NCBI GenBank assembly: GCA_010279815.1
Contig: QEOQ01000704.1
Coordinates: 567,955-631,954 of the forward strand
Direction of reading: 5' to 3'
DNA length: 64,000 nt
DNA from: Brachionus plicatilis
Lineage: Eukaryota > Rotifera > Eurotatoria > Ploima > Brachionidae
The position numbers and the translations under genes are program-made. Of this stretch, positions 21,433-34,062 are shown piece after piece (the first letter of the stretch is position 1; every line of letters begins with the position of its first letter). Below the pieces are notes generated by a model. It ran no database searches. It had not been told where the DNA came from and saw nothing but the letters and a program-made list of their open reading frames with translations.

Positions 21433-23150
21433 AAGAAAATAATGAATTTAAAATTTAAGTGGCTCTATTGACACATACTTTGTCAATATTAATTCAAGAT
21501 TTATTAAATTATTTGGCACAGAAGCGGCTGAAACATGAATAAAATCCAGAATTAACTTTTTTTAAAAAAACATAAATTTCCGGTTTTTTTCTTGTAGTCT
21601 CTTGATGCTGGTTTGTTAGCTTTTGCGCATTATTTTTTAAAATTTCTTACATCGGGGATTATTGAGTTTTTAATTGAAATTAAATGCTTTGCAGGAAATT
21701 AACAGTTTTTCTCAAATGACAAAATTTTTTAAGAATTTTCTTCTGATAAAAGCTTTATAAATATTTAATGAATGTACCATAAAGGTACCATAAAGGAAAT
21801 TGTTTATTAAAAGTATTTTTTATAAATTTTCCAACTGCCTTATAAATAGTTTGATAAATTTTCTCTTAAATTCATTTTCTTGATCAATTAAAAAAATCAA
21901 AGTAATGAAATTAAGCTCGTTTATTTTTCTTGAAAAGCAAGGTAGATTTTTTCTTATTCTTCTGATTTTCTGATAATTGGAAATTAGCTTAAATTAACAA
22001 AAATTTAAAGCAAATTATTAAATTTTAAAAATGCTAAAATGATCACTAAATTTCTGTATTTTTTGCTACAAGTTTGAATTTACTGGCTATTTTTTTATTA
22101 AATTTCATTCATTATTTAAATAAAGCGAAAAAAAAAATATTAAAATTTTTTTAAAACCTCTTATTTTGCCAGGTTTATTTGAAAAATTGTAATAATTAAA
22201 AGAGGAAATACAATTTTATTTTTGATGGGCAAAAATAGATACTTTTTTTTCATTTTTTTTTTTCAAAAATATTCTCAATGATAAAGTATTTTATTTGAAA
22301 AAAATTATTTAATATAAATAAAAAACTTGATAATGATAAGATTTATTTGAAACATAAGTTAATTTAATTAGACTTTGGATTTTTTTTGATCTTCAAATCT
22401 TTATGTTGATTTTAGATTGGAATTTTTCAAATTAAGATTTTATTAAAATCAATTAAAAAAATTAGAAAAAAATTTTAAATATTGAACAATTTCAAATGCA
22501 GAAACAAATAAAAAATATTGTTTCATCATTTTTATTGAGATTTCAATTGATTAAGTTTCGGTCATAAGATTTAAAAATTTAAAAAAAAATTATTTCAAGT
22601 TTTATCAGAGTTTCTGAAAGTCATAAGTCTCAAATCAATTTTTAATTTTCATTCAATAGTCCAAGCCCAGGCTTTAAAATTTTGAATACTGAAGAAGAAT
22701 TGTGAAGACATTTATGCTAAAATTGCAACAAAATTCTGTTATATGGCAAATCTATTGCATTAGACAAGGGAATCACTTTTTAAAGCATGTATCATTTGGG
22801 CATTAGTCATTAAAGCAGGGATTATAAAAGCAAAATAAATCAATTAGCAAAATTATTACAGCATTATTTATTATAGCTAATTGAATAATAGTAATTTTAT
22901 TTGGACGTTATTTCTTCTGCTAGTAAATTATTTTCTCCTGCTAGCAATTTTTTTTCACCTGCGATTAAAATTATGTTTATGATAGCTAAAATAAAAGTAT
23001 AAAAAAATAACCATAAATATTTTTATAAAATTTTATTCATTTTTTTAATTTTTTTTTAAATTTCTCCATATTCTTGTAGTAAATTTATTTTTAAATACGA
23101 TAAAAAAAAATTATTCAATTTGAATTAAAAATGACCAAATAGTCATTCCG
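21433..23150. other. Gene-poor AT-rich stretch
   Basis: No frame, RNA gene or repeat that I could support. A direct duplication GTACCATAAAG occurs near 21775-21795. Confidence 0.4.
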
Positions 23151-23159
23151 TTTATTTAA

Positions 23160-23366
23160 AAGCATCATTCAGACGGCAACTATAAGTTCTGTCCCGACTT
23201 GGCGAACTCTCATTTTGCTAATAAAGTGGTCAACTACTTGATTGACCAAAATATCAAATTTGTGCAAAAATGCGAAAACCCTGCAAATATGCCAGAAGTA
23301 CGACCAATTGAAGATTTTTGGTCCATTTTAAAGGGGAAAGTGTATAAGAATGGCAAAAATGAATAG
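23160..23366 (+). pseudogene. Tc1/mariner transposase C-terminal fragment
   Basis: A continuous frame to TAG 23364-23366 gives FCPDLANSHFANKVVNYL, then NIKFVQKCENPANMPEVRPI and EDFWSILKGKVYKNG. This covers the second catalytic Asp (PDLAN region) and the third catalytic acid (RPIEDFW) of a mariner-like transposase. The preceding codons contain stops, and no TIRs were found beside it, so it is a short relic. It is a different lineage from the Tc1 element at 60831, which has SPDLNPIEMVW. Confidence 0.72.
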
Positions 23367-24957
23367 TAGTAATACATTTGGCCATTATTTATATTTGAGG
23401 TTTTACTCAGAATGACAGTTTGAAACTACAATGATTTATATAAATGTAAATATTATAATTTAAGTTTTGTTTGACTTCTTAAGTTTGCTGAATTAGTTTG
23501 GCTTTTGTGGTTACGACAACGCAATCATTTATATTTTTTAGTAGCATAAAAATGCCAAATAAATTCTTTTTGCTTTTTTTAATTTAATTTTTTTAATTAA
23601 ATGAATGCCATGACAAACTAACTTTAAATTTTACAAGTCAATGATTTGACCTGGAATATTTAAAAAAACAATTAATATTTAGTATTATGAAATTTTAAAA
23701 ATAATCTAAGAAGTCTATGATAGAGTTAAGATAAGAGTTTCGGTTCAATTTTTGTATACAAAAATAACGATATGATAAAAAATTAGCGTAATTTTTTTTT
23801 TTTTCATATAATTCCTAGTAAACTTAAATTAACGTAATAAAATTGTTTCTTTTCTTATGTAAATGAATGAAACTATCATTTTAATTTATATTTACCGATC
23901 TTCTATAACAGTTTCCGCCTTTTTTGCTTTATACATATTCTTCATTGTAATTGTTAAATTTTTTTTTCCATATATGACATTTCCATTCATAATTTAACTG
24001 AATCATCTTGCATTTATATATTTGTTTATCTGTACTGAGTTGGAAAGATTTATTTGACACAGACGGAATTTTTCTTTATAAAATGTAATTTTATGAAAAT
24101 GAACGTAAAATTTCTATAAATTGTAACAGGGCCAAAAAAGAGGATTTTTCTTCTAAAATGTTAAAAACAAATGGTTTTCAGTAAATGTTTTAGGCTTAAA
24201 TTTTTAATTGACCTGATCCTTGAAAAAAACTTCTCGTCGAACTCATTGTTTGGCTCGAAAAAATTTATATTTTAATTTTATGGGTTTAATTGCTCACCAT
24301 TCAAATCTTCTTTCTAGCTCTCGGAATTATAAGGTCTCTTTATTTGGGGCTAGCATTGGAGCATGGCTGATATACTGGTTTGTTTAGCTTTCCAATTTCA
24401 TCACAAGAAATTTGTTCAAATTCATGGTTTGATTGAATCTTTCAAGGCACGAGAAAATAAAGAAAAGCAAAGAATTTATCGAAAAGATTCTTGGTTTATT
24501 TGAAAACTTTTTTCAAATTTCAGCCTAAAAATTGTTTAAAATAAAAAAAAGTTGTGTGAAACAAATTCATATTTTCTTTTTCCTTTGTATTTAGAATTTT
24601 ATTTTTTTTAAATAAATTTTAAATTACTGTGTTTTTTTAAATATGAATAAATTTAGTTTTTAAAAAAAATTAATTATATAGCTAACGACGTAAATAAAAA
24701 GTAACGATTGAAAATTTAAAAGATAATAAATATTCATTACTTAGGAATTAAATAAATTTAATTTATAATAGGATAATTTAGAAATTTTATTAAGAAAAAT
24801 AAAAATGAAATTTTTTTTATATTCTTTTATTTGAAAATTGCATTAATATAAAAAGTTTATTTTAGTTTTAAAATTTTTAAAATTTAGAAAATCTTTAAAA
24901 AAGATTACACCACCAAAAGATCAAATTAAAATAAAAATAAATGTAACTTGCCTTTAC
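23367..24957. other. Intergenic, no supported gene
   Basis: AT-rich. Around 24230-24480 the base composition is a little more complex and several short frames exist (for instance QFHHKKFVQIHGLIES on the plus strand), but none joins to a recognisable protein. Confidence 0.35.
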
Positions 24958-25005
24958 GAAAATCAGAAAAAAGAGGCAAAAGATTGCAACTGAATATTTT
25001 TTCAT
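24958..25005 (-). CDS. Possible signal-peptide first exon
   Basis: The minus strand from ATG at 25005 reads MKKYSVAIFCLFFLIF and then meets a donor-like GTAAAG. The form (short basic start, hydrophobic core) is that of a secretory signal, and other genes here have a first exon of this size. No convincing second exon was located to the left. Could be chance. Confidence 0.22.
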
Positions 25006-25189
25006 GGTTAAAAATTTAATACAAAGACTTTATTTTTTTATTCAAATTATTTGTTATCAAAATTAATTGTAATTTTTATTAAAAAATTATAAAAACTAAA
25101 TTAATAAAACAAAAAATATCAAATATTACAATCATAAATTAAATTTTTCTCAATTATTATGAAATCTTTTGAAATTCTCGAAAACTGTA

Positions 25190-25440
25190 CATCCTGGAGA
25201 AAAACTAGGCACATTTTTAGAAAGCTCGTTAAATTCTCTTCAAGAAAAATGGGGGTCAGTCGTAAAAAATTGGGGGTCAGTAAGGGGTCAGGTTTTTAAA
25301 AGTATAAAAATATTCGATTTTCACAAAAAATAAAAATTTTGGAGATAAACTCGTTTAATTTTCAAAAAAAGAGAAAAATTAAAACTAAACGATATATTAA
25401 AACTTTTAAAAAATTGGGGATCAGTATTTTAGTAGGACCC
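25190..25440. other. Intergenic with GGGGGTCAGT repeats
   Basis: The motif TGGGG(G/A)TCAGT occurs three or four times at about 25250-25425, in otherwise AT-rich DNA. No gene is apparent. Confidence 0.35.
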
Positions 25441-25695
25441 TTTCATTTGATATTAGAATTAAACTTTGAATTAATTGAAAATTTTTTAATGTAAAATGCT
25501 TTACATGTTATGTAGATTTAAAAAATAAAAAAAATCTTTTCCAAAAATATTTGTAGAAAAGATCGATCTTTTCATTTATTACTTATTTGGAATTTTAATA
25601 TTTGAAATTCATTTTTAAATTTTATTTTAATTTTTAGTGCTAAAAACAAATACTTTTGAAATAAAAAATTTCAAAATAAACTCTACAATAAATCA
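25440..25695. repeat. Left arm of a dispersed inverted-repeat element
   Basis: Contains ATGTAGATTTAAAAAATAAAA, then TTTGGAATTTTAATATTTG and ACAAATACTTTTGAAATAAA, in the same order as 39045-39255 and partly as 50320-50400. Its counterpart arm is at 27300-27510 in reverse orientation. Confidence 0.65.
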
Positions 25696-27300
25696 ATTTA
25701 TAAAGGCTTGCATTTAATGTTGCACTATAAATTAATCAGAAGTTGCACTTTTTTTTATATCAAACTGCACTATATTATTTCCAAAAAGTACTACATTATT
25801 TAATGTGCACTGAATTATTCGGTTTTTTACCAAAATAATTCAAATCAGAACTTTTATATTTCAAAACTTTACTATATAAATAACCTTGCACTAAAATAAT
25901 TTTTGAGTTGCATTAAAATAATTTCTAATTTGGACTAGAATAATTTTTGACTTGAACTAAAATAATTTTAAATATTAATTTAGACTTTATTTTTATTTTC
26001 AAAAAAGCTTATTTTATTATATTTTCCGTCCCTTTTATGAATTCCTTGCGGCTACTTATTTAGAAATTAAAACAACTAACAGCTAGTAACTCAACGATAG
26101 ATAATCATGACATGGCAAGGTTCCAGAAATTCAAAACTTCCGCGTGCTTTCTAAATTTCTAATTTTTGACTTAAAATTCGTAAACTGCGTCCTTTGAAAC
26201 CCTAGATTTCATTTTTTTTGGGGGACAAAAAAAAAATAATTTCTAGGTGTCTAAAAAGAACTAACCCTTTAAAAAGTTGTAGATCTTTCAGACTCAATTA
26301 CTCAAAGATAAAATTAAAATCTTTTTTAAAATTATATATATTCTGAAAGAGCATCAAATTTTCTACACCCTGGTAAATAGTTTTGTTTGAAAAAAAGGGT
26401 GTGCCAATTTTTATTATTGAAAAAAAACCATTAAGAATACTTTTTTTCAGTTTAATTGTATGTAGTCCCAGGGATTACTTAATAAACCAATTTTTTTTTT
26501 AAACAAAACTAGACAAAATTCTGAACAAATCTGTGGTTTTACTTTTTTGAATTTATGTTTTATTTTATTTAAATAAAGTATTGAAATCATGTGATTTGAT
26601 TTAAATTTTGAGTACTTTATTCACAATTTTTTGAATATTTTAACTAAATATTGAAACCAATCCCATTAAATATTATTATTATGCCACCAAAGTCTAAATT
26701 TATGCGTTCTCGCATTAGTAATTTTTTAAATCATCTCAATCTACAAAACGTTGAATAAGTGTCTTGATTTAAAGTGTTTTAAGGTAGATTATTTTTATTT
26801 AGTTATTTTAAAATTAGAAATAAATTAAAAAATTAAAAGACTGTTTAACATCTATTTTAGTAATAAAAATTAAACTAATTGTGATATAAGGGAAATAGGT
26901 AAGGAAAAAAACGTAGTCGAGGAAGACCCACTTTAGCAAGTACTAGTGTTAGATCCTACTGGATTAAATCACATATTTGTAATTGTAATTTGTATTTTCT
27001 TATGTTTATAAAGAGTGAGGTTTTCGAAAAAAATAGCGCTTGTTGTATTTATTTATCTAAAAATGAATTAAAATAGTTCAGGTCTAAAATTATTTTAGTG
27101 CTTTTTAAACATTAATTTAGTGCTTAGTAAAGATTATTTTAGTGCAAAATAAAAATTATATTAGTGCTTATTAAAGAATATAATAGTGTAAGAATGTTAT
27201 TTATAGTGCATCCTTGATTAATAAAGTGCATGCAAATATTGTAGTGCAATTTAAATATTATAGTGCAACTTGTGATTATTTATAGTGCAGAATGTATTTG
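25696..27300. mobile_element. Element bounded by inverted clusters of TGCACTA / TAGTGCA motifs
   Basis: At 25715-25990 about ten short units (TTGCACTATAAATTA, GTTGCATTAAAATAATTT and similar) run in one direction; at 27080-27300 the complement (TTATTTATAGTGCA, AAAATTATTTTAGTGC) appears about ten times. The two clusters are mirror images and bracket about 1.1 kb without a recognised protein. It sits between the two arms of another repeat family, as though inserted into it. Confidence 0.6.
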
Positions 27301-27516
27301 ATGCCATTTATAAATATTTAAATTTTTAAATCGATTTTATCAATCGATTTATAAAATATTTTTCTTAATTATTTTATATTTTTTAATCTACATGACATGT
27401 AAATCATGTTACATTAAAATTATTTAAATAAATTTAAAGATTAATGATTTTAATATCTAAAGATAAACTCTTTGAATTGAAATGATATTTTGAATTGATC
27501 TTCAACTTCAAGATGC
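27300..27516. repeat. Right arm of the dispersed inverted-repeat element
   Basis: Contains AATCGATTTTATCAATCGAT, TAATCTACATGACATGTAAA and GAATTGAAATGATATTTTGA, and ends TCAACTTCAAGATGCC. The same end is found at 50565-50610 and, reversed, at 38955-39070. Confidence 0.7.
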
Positions 27517-27524
27517 CTTTAAAA

Positions 27525-27622
27525 CAGAGATGGTCAAAAGTCAAAGTCATGAAATCAAAGTCAGACTTTGACTTTGACTTTTAACGATTCTGACTATAAA
27601 GTTTGACTTTTGACCAACTCCG
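27525..27622. mobile_element. hAT-type MITE, 98 bp, target duplication CTTTAAAA
   Basis: Ends CAGAGATGGTCAAAAGTCAA and complement of CGGAGTTGGTCAAAAGTCAA, with CTTTAAAA at 27517-27524 and 27623-27630. The interior is made of AAAGTCAGACTTTGACTTTG-type units. Same family as 48699-48829. Confidence 0.9.
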
Positions 27623-27630
27623 CTTTAAAA

Positions 27631-29040
27631 TAGGGGTTGTGAAGTTGGTTTCAATTCGGTCTTTTCAATTTAGAAAAACTTGAATAACTTTTTTACTAAA
27701 AGGGATAATTTAGTTCTGTATAATGCTTAATTATAAGCAAATTTACTTAATTCAGTAAAATAAGTCTGCAAAATACTCTGAAATTTTCTGCATCTCGCAC
27801 GCCATTAATCAACTGTACAAGTAAATAGCAAAATTCTTGCAGACATATTTTTCGGACTAAGATAGATTTCTATAACATTAAGCATTTTACATAACTAAAT
27901 TATTCCTTATAGTTAATGTATTGAAACTTTCGAATTGAGATGAACTTCACCAGCACTTTAAAATAGAAATATAAGAGAAAATAAAAAATTTTTAAACTTT
28001 TATGATTTACTTAATAAATTTGTAAATTAAAATTCAAGTTAAATTATAAAAAAATTTTATTTTGTTCGCCTAAATTTTAAAAATAAAATTTAAGCTTATT
28101 TTTTATACAATTTGTTCATTCATTTAGCTTTATCAATTAAAAAATTATTGGTTCGAAATTGGCAATATTTTTTTATAATTTAGTAATTCTTTAATGGTAC
28201 AATAAATCTTCTATAATGCATTGATTACATTAAAAATCATGATTTTTAATATTTATTTTACGAGTATCATTAATTGAGAAAACATTTTCCAAATTAAAAC
28301 CGGTTTCAAATTTAAAATATCGATTTTAAAACCGGTATATCAGGCCTAAATTTTTATTTATTATTGAAAAATATAAAATATCTAAATTAGTGTAGCTTTA
28401 ATTTTTTTAGGAATAATTTTACAAAATTATTCAAAGTTTCTAGAGTAAATTGAATGGCTTTTTAATTTTTTTATTTTTTCTTAAAAATTATTTTCAAATT
28501 TAAAGAATATTTTTCTTTTGAATAAACAAAATATGTTTGATTGATCAATCATAAACCAATTGAAATTAATTTATGTATTTTTTAATCTGAATTTTTTCTT
28601 CATTTAAAAATGTTATTGATCAATGAAAATACAACTGCCATTTTTTTACTTGAACAAATACTTTTTGATAATGTAATTTAATCTTGCGGAGGAAAAAAAA
28701 TTGGAAGAATCTGATCAAACAAATTAATGTGATCCTGTTTTAGTTACACCAATATTTGAATTTCCGATCCTACGAGTAAAACAATACTCATTTAATTTCA
28801 ATTTCAAGGTTAATCAACAGTTAAGTGCCCATACCTCATGAGATTGATTCACACTTAATTTACTAAATTCATTTCAAGAATATAAAATTTTAAAAATTTA
28901 AAATACATAAAATTATAAAAAAAAATTAAATAGAGTTATTGATCTGTTAGTTTTTGAAAAAATTTAACAACCACGTATTTAAGTTGAATTATTCAAATTT
29001 TGAAGGTATTGTGAATTTTGGTACAAAAATCAAAAACAAA
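27631..29040. other. Gene-poor stretch with one LINE tail
   Basis: No coding region seen. At 28808-28860 the minus strand carries AATCTCATGAGGTATGGGCA followed by GTTGATTAACCTTGAAA, the LINE 3' end also present at 44085-44140. Confidence 0.5.
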
Positions 29041-29045
29041 ATCTA

Positions 29046-29490
29046 AAAAATTCCAAAGCTTAAGTTCTGAAGGACCAAAACATGTTCTGTAAATTGTAGC
29101 AACTGATACATCTGTTCTTCCACCAATATACTGATTCTGCATAATTATGCAATAAATCTGCAAAACTCAGAAGTATAGTAAATAGTAAATTTGGTATATT
29201 ATATTATATTAAAATTCCAATTCAACTTTATGTGCTGGTACAAAGAATGTATCAGTTGCTACAATTTACAGAATATGTTTTAGCCGGTCCAGATTAAATT
29301 TTTAGTGTTCTGTAACATGTTCTGTAAATTGTAGCAACTGATACACCCTCTGTACCACCACTTAAAGTTGAATTGGATTTTTAATATAATGTAGTATCCC
29401 AAATTTACTATTTTCTGGGTTTTGCAGAATCAGTTTATTGGTGGTACAAAGGATGTATCAGTTGCTAGAATTCACAGAACATGTTTTGGA
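29046..29490. repeat. Two adjacent foldback units of the 630-880 family
   Basis: Four copies of GTAGCAACTGATACA or its complement (29097, 29250, 29330, 29450) form two inverted pairs. Each unit is bounded by ACATGTTCTGTAAATTGTAG or its complement. The two units are separated by about 35 bp. Confidence 0.75.
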
Positions 29491-29879
29491 CAAAATTATG
29501 CTATTAAGATAATTGATAAGTTTAAATCATCGAGAAAACACTCCAAACATTCATTGAGTAGAAGGCATTAAAGTTCTATGGGATATATTCAGGGAACAAA
29601 ATGGAAATTACTTAAATGCTTCGATTAGGAATAAAATTTATAAGAAGTAGAAATCAAATACTTAAATTCGATTCTATTCTTTGTTATCAAAAAATGTACC
29701 AGTAAAAGGAAAAAATACCTTAAAGACAAATTGCTTAAATTGTGTATAATTCTTTCTCTTTTTTATTTTAATTTTTGTAAATACTCCTTTTTTTTTCTCT
29801 TTCAATTCTTTTTCTTTGATGTTCCTTTTAAAAAAGTTTTTTTTTTAATTATGAACGTATATAATAATAAACATATTTT

Positions 29880-29945
29880 TTTTTAGACAATTTTCATTAG
29901 CTTGGCAAAGGAGCAAAAGCTCGAGACATTATTTATTTATTCATA
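29880..29945 (+). mobile_element. LINE 3' tail
   Basis: AAGGAGCAAAAGCTCGAGAC followed by ATTATTTATTTATT is a diverged version of the GGAGCTTCAGCTCGGTAC...AAATAAAT tail at 57460-57510. Confidence 0.5.
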
Positions 29946-30299
29946 TAATTAAATAAATGCGTTTATCATCGTTGTATTCTCTTTTTAATTTAAATTAAAT
30001 TTTTAATTGTTGGCCAAGCTCTTTTCGGTTTAACTTGTATTTCTGTGGTTCTGATTCCATCAGTTTATTCTTCGGCTATATTTAAGTTTCTTTTTGGTTA
30101 AGCTTTCTTGCAAGGAGACGTAGTTTTGTCACATATTAGTGGACATTTTCATTTTGTTGTTGTTTTCTGATAAATTTGTCTTTCCTTTTTTTTTTCATGT
30201 AATTGATTTTAATTAAAAATTTCGAAATTCAGTCCCTTTTGTCATCACTTTCAGGGTTGTAATCTTTTAGTCATTCATGGACAATAATTTGTATTATAC

Positions 30300-30965
30300 A
30301 ACTTAAATATATTCTAGTCAACTTTTCGATTTTTCAATTATTCTCTTTTATTACTCATTCAACTATTCAACTATTCAATTTTTCAATTTTTCAACTTTCC
30401 ATTTTTTCAACTTTTCATTTATTCAATTTTTCAAATTTTCAATTATTCAATTTTTCAACTTTCCATTTTTTCAACTTTTCATTTATTCAACTTTTCAACT
30501 TTTCATTTAATCAACTTTTCAACTTTTCATTTATTCAACTTTTCAAATTTTCAATTATTCAATTTTTCAACTTTTCATTTTTTCAACTTTTCATTTATTC
30601 AATTTTTCAAATTTTCAATTATTCAATTTTTCAACTTTTCATTTATTCAACTTTTCAAATTTTCAATTATTCAATTTTTCAACTTTTCATTTATTCAACT
30701 TTTCAAATTTTCAATTATTCAATTTTTCAAATTTTCAATTATTCAATTTTTCAAATTTTCAATTATTCAATTTTTCAACTTTTCATTTTTTCAACTTTTC
30801 ATTTATTCAATTTTTCAAATTTTCAATTATTCAATTTTTCAAATTTTCAATTATTCAATTTTTCAACTTTTCATTTATTCAACTTTTCAAATTTTCAATT
30901 ATTCAATTATTCAATTATTTAATTATTCATTTATTCAACTTTTCATTTATTCAATTTTTCTTTTT
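30300..30965 (+). repeat. TTCAA minisatellite, left flank of the KDZ/DUF3987 segment
   Basis: About 650 bp built from decamer-like units TTCAACTTTT, TTCAATTTTT, TTCAAATTTT, CAATTATTCA and CATTTATTCA in higher-order blocks (for example TTCAACTTTTCATTTATTCA repeated many times). The strand is pyrimidine-rich. An array of the same motif in opposite orientation lies at 36087-36670. Confidence 0.95.
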
Positions 30966-31166
30966 TTAAAACTAATTCATTAATTCAACTATTCAATTTT
31001 TCTATTATTCCATTTTAAAACTACATTAAAACAAAAAATTTATAATAAGACGCATGAAAAAAATAAAGTATATTGCGAATTATGATTCAGAGCATTTTTT
31101 GAATTTGAAACAATCAAAATAACCCAGCATATTAACAAAAAATTTTAAAATAATTTTATTTGTAAG

Positions 31167-31277
31167 TTAAAGAAATCTAATTTTAAAATTAACCATATAT
31201 TGACTATGCGTCAAACGTCGCCAGACGTTTTACCCATTGTCAATTTAGGGTTTATTTTATAATTAGATTTCTTTTAA
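31167..31277. repeat. Small foldback with a central AAACGTCGCCAGACGTTT hairpin
   Basis: Arms AAAGAAATCTAATTTTAAAAT (31170, first 20 bases considered) and the complement at 31255-31277 pair; between them AAACGTC-GCCA-GACGTTT forms a perfect 7-bp stem. Likely a tiny MITE. Confidence 0.65.
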
Positions 31278-31298
31278 CAAATTTTAGATAAAATTAAA

Positions 31299-31342
31299 GG
31301 GGTCCGGGGCGTAGCCCTGGTTTAGGGACTTCGGCTAATCAA
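31299..31342. other. GC-rich hairpin, possible Helitron-type 3' end
   Basis: GGGGTCCGGGGCGTAGCCCTGG contains CCGGGGC-GTA-GCCCTGG (one mismatch) and is followed 20 bases later by GGCTAATC. A GC-rich hairpin shortly before CTRR is a feature of Helitron ends, and the block is foreign to the base composition here. Weak call. Confidence 0.3.
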
Positions 31343-31666
31343 AAAGAGTGAGAGTTTTTTCTTAAATACTGCTTAATTAATTTATAATAATTAATCGTTT
31401 AGTTTTTGATTTAAAAAAAAAATTGCATAAATACCTATAATTTACTTAGTTATATTTTAATTTGATATTTCACTGCCAAATATTCTTGATATTATATTTA
31501 TCATTATATATGATAGTTTTTGGATTTAGAATAATTTCTTTAATTATAAACTTGTTTGTTAAATTAGTTTTAGTTTTTTTAATTTTCTTTATTATAAATT
31601 ATAATTACAATTAAGTGCATTTCATATATTTATTTTAAAAATAATTAAAAATTTTTAAATTAAAAA

Positions 31667-33903
31667 ATGATTAAAATTGATTTAGAAAAGCGTGTTGAAA
31701 AGTGTCATTTCCATAAGCTTAATTATTCTATTTTAGGAGATGATTTTAAAAAGCTTTTGACAGATTATTGGTGGGCTAATTTTTTATATTTTAAGTGACA
31801 GATTTTTCTTTATATTGAAATATTTTTTTAAGCTTTTTCAAAAACATTCCATTCGAAAGTCTTTTTCTTGGTCTTCTTACAGCCTCATCTACATTTTGCG
31901 GAAAGTCCACAATTAAAGCAACACCAGGTTTTAAACAACCGTTTTCATTATACAGTGTCTTTGTTGGTGGAATTAGTAGTAGAAAAAGCAATTGTATCGA
32001 CTTAATTAAAGACGAATTTACAAAAGTGTTTAAAATATGCTCTCTACTTAAAATTAATGATGAAAACGGAAGTAATAAAATTCAAATGAATTCAGCGTTG
32101 AATAACAGTAAGTTTTCTTGTCTAATTGGAATAAAGTGATTGATACAATTAATTTGACTGATTTCTTATTAGTTTTGAAATATATTTTTTTCATACAAAG
32201 TTAATTTATATAACTCTAGAAAAATTTTCTAGAAAAAAAATTTGACAAATATTGCTTAAAATTATATATATTATGAAATTAGGTGTGACTGTTGAGTCTT
32301 TATTCAAAGAATTAAAAAATCACGCAGGTCTCATGCAATTTTGGGACGAATTTCAGACTTTGCTTAGCAGTTACTCAAAATACAATTCAGATGGTAATTT
32401 TTCGAGATCAGTCATTCTGTCAGTCTATAATGGTTCCAAAGATTACTCTATTCAGTATAAAAACGCTACACTAAATTTTTCAAACCCGCGAGTCTCAATT
32501 TTTACTGCTGGCCACTATCACAACATTGACGAGCTTATTGAACTAGAAAAATCTGCTAAAGGTGATGGATTTATTTCCAGATTTTTAATTTGTTCACCAG
32601 AACCTATGAGACTATCTTTAAAAGAACAAAAAGACTTTAATAATCCTTTTTCATTTCACAAGTTATTTCTTGCAATTCAGTTAAAACATTTAGTTCCTAT
32701 CGAGTACGAATTCGATATGGAAGGATTTGAAATGCTAAACGATTCTTGCGAAAAACTCGAAAGAATCTCGGAAAAATTTCAGATGAAAAATTTATTTTTA
32801 AGGTTTGTTTAATTTTTTTTTTTTAAAATTTTCAAAATATATAATTCATTACCAAATAATAAATTTTTAAATTCTTTTTAAAGTATATCCACTTAAATTT
32901 AAAATAATCTTGAAATTTTAGATTGAAGAATATTTTTAGGCTGAAAAACAAATTTATCCTACTTTTAATTTTGTTTTCATAAAACTTACTAGTTAATATT
33001 TGTTTTAAATTAGAGTAAAGCGATCATGAAAAAAATAAAGAGAGACCATAATTTAATGAAGATCATTTATGCATTTTTCTTTTAGTTAATTTTTTTGGAA
33101 TGTTTAATAAATATTTATATGGTTTTTCTATAAATTTTTTATATTTTAGCGCATCATTTGGCAAAGCGACTGGTCAACTTGTAAGGCTAAGTGGAGTTAT
33201 TCACTGTCTCGATCAAATAATGAATATTTTAACTGAGATTGATAATATTAATGAGTTGGACTATGAAGAATTGACTAAAATTCTTATGGATAAGACTTAT
33301 TCTAACATCATTACTCGAAAAAATGTTGAGAAAGCTATCAATGTAAATGAATATTTTCTAAAGCAAAAGCTTTATTTGGCTGGGTTTATAGAATTAACAA
33401 ACACTAATCAATTGACTGAAATTGTACATTTATGTGGAAATCTTTCAAAAAAACTCACAATTGATGAAATAATTGAAGCAAAAATTCTAATATCACTAAA
33501 AAATTCAATTGTGTATCTATCTGAATTTTCAAGAAAAAAATTTGGAAAAGAGTGTGATTTTATTCGTGCATGTAAAAAACTGAAATCGAAAAAATTCGGA
33601 GTTTTTCATGATAATTTGATTAAAGATGGAAGCACCAAAAAGAGTAAATGTTTTATTAAGAACAATTTTGAAAGCTTGAATGAAGAAGAGAAGCTAAGTT
33701 TTATTAATAGACTTTTAGAATATAATATTTCAATTGAAGATTATCAAAATAGTTACAATTCTAATGAAGGAAATTTTAAATTATTTGAAAATAATTTAGA
33801 AAAAAATGGCAAAATAACTGAAAATAATTCCAATGAAGGAACTTCAAATAGCTTCAAGCGAAAGTCATTTTCAACACAGTTCAACGAAGAGCCAAAAAAA
33901 TAG
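31667..33903 (+). CDS. DUF3987-type helicase/primase-like protein, multi-exon
   Basis: Exons: first uncertain, from ATG 31667 (MIKIDLEKRVEKCHFHKLNY) to about 31780 or 31794; then 31833-32107, 32283-32802 and 33150-33903 (TAG). The last three junctions keep the frame exactly. The second exon gives IPFESLFLGLLTASSTFCGK and PFSLYSVFVGGISSRKSN, the place where DUF3987 proteins have a Walker A-like loop (here GGISSRKSN, lacking the classic GK[ST]). The third gives VTVESLFKELKNHAGLMQFW-DEFQTLL (Walker B-like DE), DGNFSRSVILSVYNGSK and KGDGFISRFLICSPEPMRL, which carries the conserved G-x-x-x-R-F. The fourth begins FGKATGQLVRLSGVIHCL, then a Lys/Asn-rich tail of about 190 residues. DUF3987 proteins are ATPase-fold proteins mostly known from phages, plasmids and mobile elements. 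It lies 160 bp upstream of a KDZ-type transposase on the same strand, so both probably belong to one mobile element. Identification is by motif pattern, not by search. Confidence 0.7.
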
Positions 33904-34062
33904 TATTTTTATTTACAATTAAAAAATTTGATTAATAAAATTCACTCAAAGTTAAATTTACTTATTTTAAATTAAAAAAAATTTATGTAGTAATAAATAG
34001 CTATTAAATAACATAACAAAAAAATTGAGTATTATAAATTGTTTTATTTTTAGACTCTCACA

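Noticed and set aside
30300..30965. Repeat array considered as a CRISPR
   Set aside because: There are no unique spacers of constant length; units are decamers in higher-order blocks, the pattern of a minisatellite, and the genome is eukaryotic.
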